Source: Gemmataceae bacterium
GTDB taxonomy: Bacteria > Planctomycetota > Planctomycetia > Gemmatales > Gemmataceae
Direction: 5' to 3'
Length of the DNA stretch: 6,980 nucleotides
NCBI GenBank assembly: GCA_026418875.1
Contig: JAOAAM010000388.1
Span: forward strand, 1 to 6,980
The position numbers were made by a program, and so were the translations under genes. Numbering within the stretch: position 1 is the first letter of the stretch; each line of letters opens with the position of its first letter. This document shows positions 6,024 through 6,980 of the stretch, piece by piece. A model generated the notes under the pieces. That model was not told where the DNA came from. It was given only the letters and a program-made list of their open reading frames with translations, and did not search any database.

Positions 6024-6980
6024 ATGAGCGACAATGCGACGCATCTGACCGAGCATGGTCATCACGAAGAGCTGAGCTTCCTGCAAAAGTACGTCTTTTC
6101 GCGGGATCACAAGATCATCGGGATTCAGTTCCTGTTCACCGGCTTGATGATGCTGCTGCTGGGGGGTGGGCTCGCCCTGTTCTTCCGCATCCAGCTTGGC
6201 TGGCCCGGGGCGGAGATACCGATTATTGGCAAGTGGCTGTGGGATGGCCCCGCCGGCCGAGTCATGCCGCATGACTTCTACAACATGCTCTTCACGATGC
6301 ATGCCTCGGTGATGATTTTCTTCGTCATCATCCCGCTGCTGACGGGGGCGTTTGGCAACTTCCTCATCCCACTGATGATCGGCGCGAAGGACATGGCCTT
6401 CCCGACGCTGAACATGCTGTCGTACTGGTTCATGTGGCCCGCGTTGATCGTCATATTGATTTCGTTTTTCGTGGATGGCGGAGCCGCGGCTTCAGGATGG
6501 ACGGCCTACCCGACGATCGCCAGCGCGACGATGCCCTCAGGCTTGGGCACCTTGCGGGCCCCGTCGCAACCAGGCTCGGGCATCGGCCAGGTGCTCTGGT
6601 TGGTGTCGCTCATCTTCGTGGGCGTGTCGTCGATGATGGGCTCCGTGAACTACATCACGACGATCGTCAACATGCGAGCGGTCGGCATGACCATGTTCCG
6701 CATGCCGCTGACCGTGTGGGCCATGTTCATTACCGCGATCTTGCAAGCATTCGCCCTGCCCGTGCTCACCGTGGCGTTGTTCTTGCAACTGTTCGACAAG
6801 ACGATCGGGACGACGTTCTTCTTGCCGCCCACGGGATTGAACTTCGGCAACTGGACAACCGGGCCGGGCGGCGGGCAGCCGTTGTTGTGGCAGCATTTGT
6901 TCTGGGTCTACTCGCACCCGGCAGGGTACATCATGATCCTGCCGGCGATGGGGATGGGCTCGGACATCTTGGTGGCCTTC
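6024..6980 (+). CDS. coxA: Cytochrome c oxidase subunit I, A2-type heme-copper oxidase, 3'-truncated by window edge
   Basis: This is the catalytic, proton-pumping subunit that reduces oxygen to water. From the ATG at 6024, 319 codons are visible and the frame is still open at the right edge; the complete protein is usually above 500 residues. The N-terminus is His-rich (H7, H11, H13, H14), then LQKYVFSRDHKIIG begins the conserved core. H93 in FTMHASVM is the low-spin heme a ligand. The D-channel entrance residues N112, D123 (AKDMAFP) and N130 are present. GWTAYPTI, SVNYITTIVNMRA and MPLTVWAMFITA are standard blocks. The CuB region reads WVYSHPAGYIMILP: H298 is a CuB ligand and Y302 the tyrosine expected to cross-link. 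The glutamate of the classical HPEVY motif is replaced by Ala300, and Y296-S297 precede H298, marking the A2 class. The other CuB and heme ligands lie beyond the window. It follows coxB after 74 bases and is almost certainly in the same operon. Confidence 0.96.
   Translation, partial: MSDNATHLTEHGHHEELSFLQKYVFSRDHKIIGIQFLFTGLMMLLLGGGLALFFRIQLGWPGAEIPIIGKWLWDGPAGRVMPHDFYNMLFTMHASVMIFFVIIPLLTGAFGNFLIPLMIGAKDMAFPTLNMLSYWFMWPALIVILISFFVDGGAAASGWTAYPTIASATMPSGLGTLRAPSQPGSGIGQVLWLVSLIFVGVSSMMGSVNYITTIVNMRAVGMTMFRMPLTVWAMFITAILQAFALPVLTVALFLQLFDKTIGTTFFLPPTGLNFGNWTTGPGGGQPLLWQHLFWVYSHPAGYIMILPAMGMGSDILVAF

Noticed and set aside
5555..6302. Overlapping minus-strand frames across the coxB-coxA junction
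   Set aside because: They are antisense to CuA and subunit I conserved motifs, with low-complexity translations.

Overview
The window looks like a piece of chromosome from a Gram-negative bacterium, most likely a planctomycete. It is fairly GC-rich, with respiratory-chain and transporter genes. The planctomycete assignment is an inference from remembered family resemblance: the CPBP protease, the OPT transporter with a soluble insert, and the CoxB with an insert before the CuA loop all look like planctomycete versions. It was not tested by any search. No mobile element, tRNA, rRNA, CRISPR array or obvious horizontally transferred island is visible. I see a mostly ordinary metabolic region rather than a new system, but some of the proteins have unusual architecture.

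Layout. Positions 1-555 (+) hold the C-terminal part of a CPBP/CAAX-type intramembrane protease whose start lies left of the window. Positions 653-3031 (+) encode a complete 792-residue OPT-family oligopeptide/metal-chelate transporter with a soluble insert of roughly 115 residues. A 57-residue small membrane protein (3090-3263, -) converges on it. A gene-free spacer (3264-3554) then separates this minus-strand gene from a plus-strand respiratory cluster. The spacer contains a good sigma-54-like element, overlapping divergent sigma-70-like elements and a foldable leader.

The respiratory cluster is a diheme cytochrome c lipoprotein (3555-4853), cytochrome c oxidase subunit II (4918-5949, intact CuA site) and subunit I (6024 to the right edge, truncated). 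The three genes are on one strand with gaps of 64 and 74 bases and are probably one operon. Electrons would pass from the periplasmic lipid-anchored diheme cytochrome to CuA in subunit II, then to heme a and the heme a3-CuB centre in subunit I.

Subunit I lacks the conserved glutamate of the HPEVY motif. It has a Tyr-Ser pair just before the CuB histidine, the signature of the A2 class of heme-copper oxidases. A2 enzymes are often caa3 oxidases in which subunit II carries a fused cytochrome c. Here subunit II has no such fusion, and a separate diheme cytochrome is encoded directly upstream. Subunit II also appears to have four rather than two transmembrane segments.
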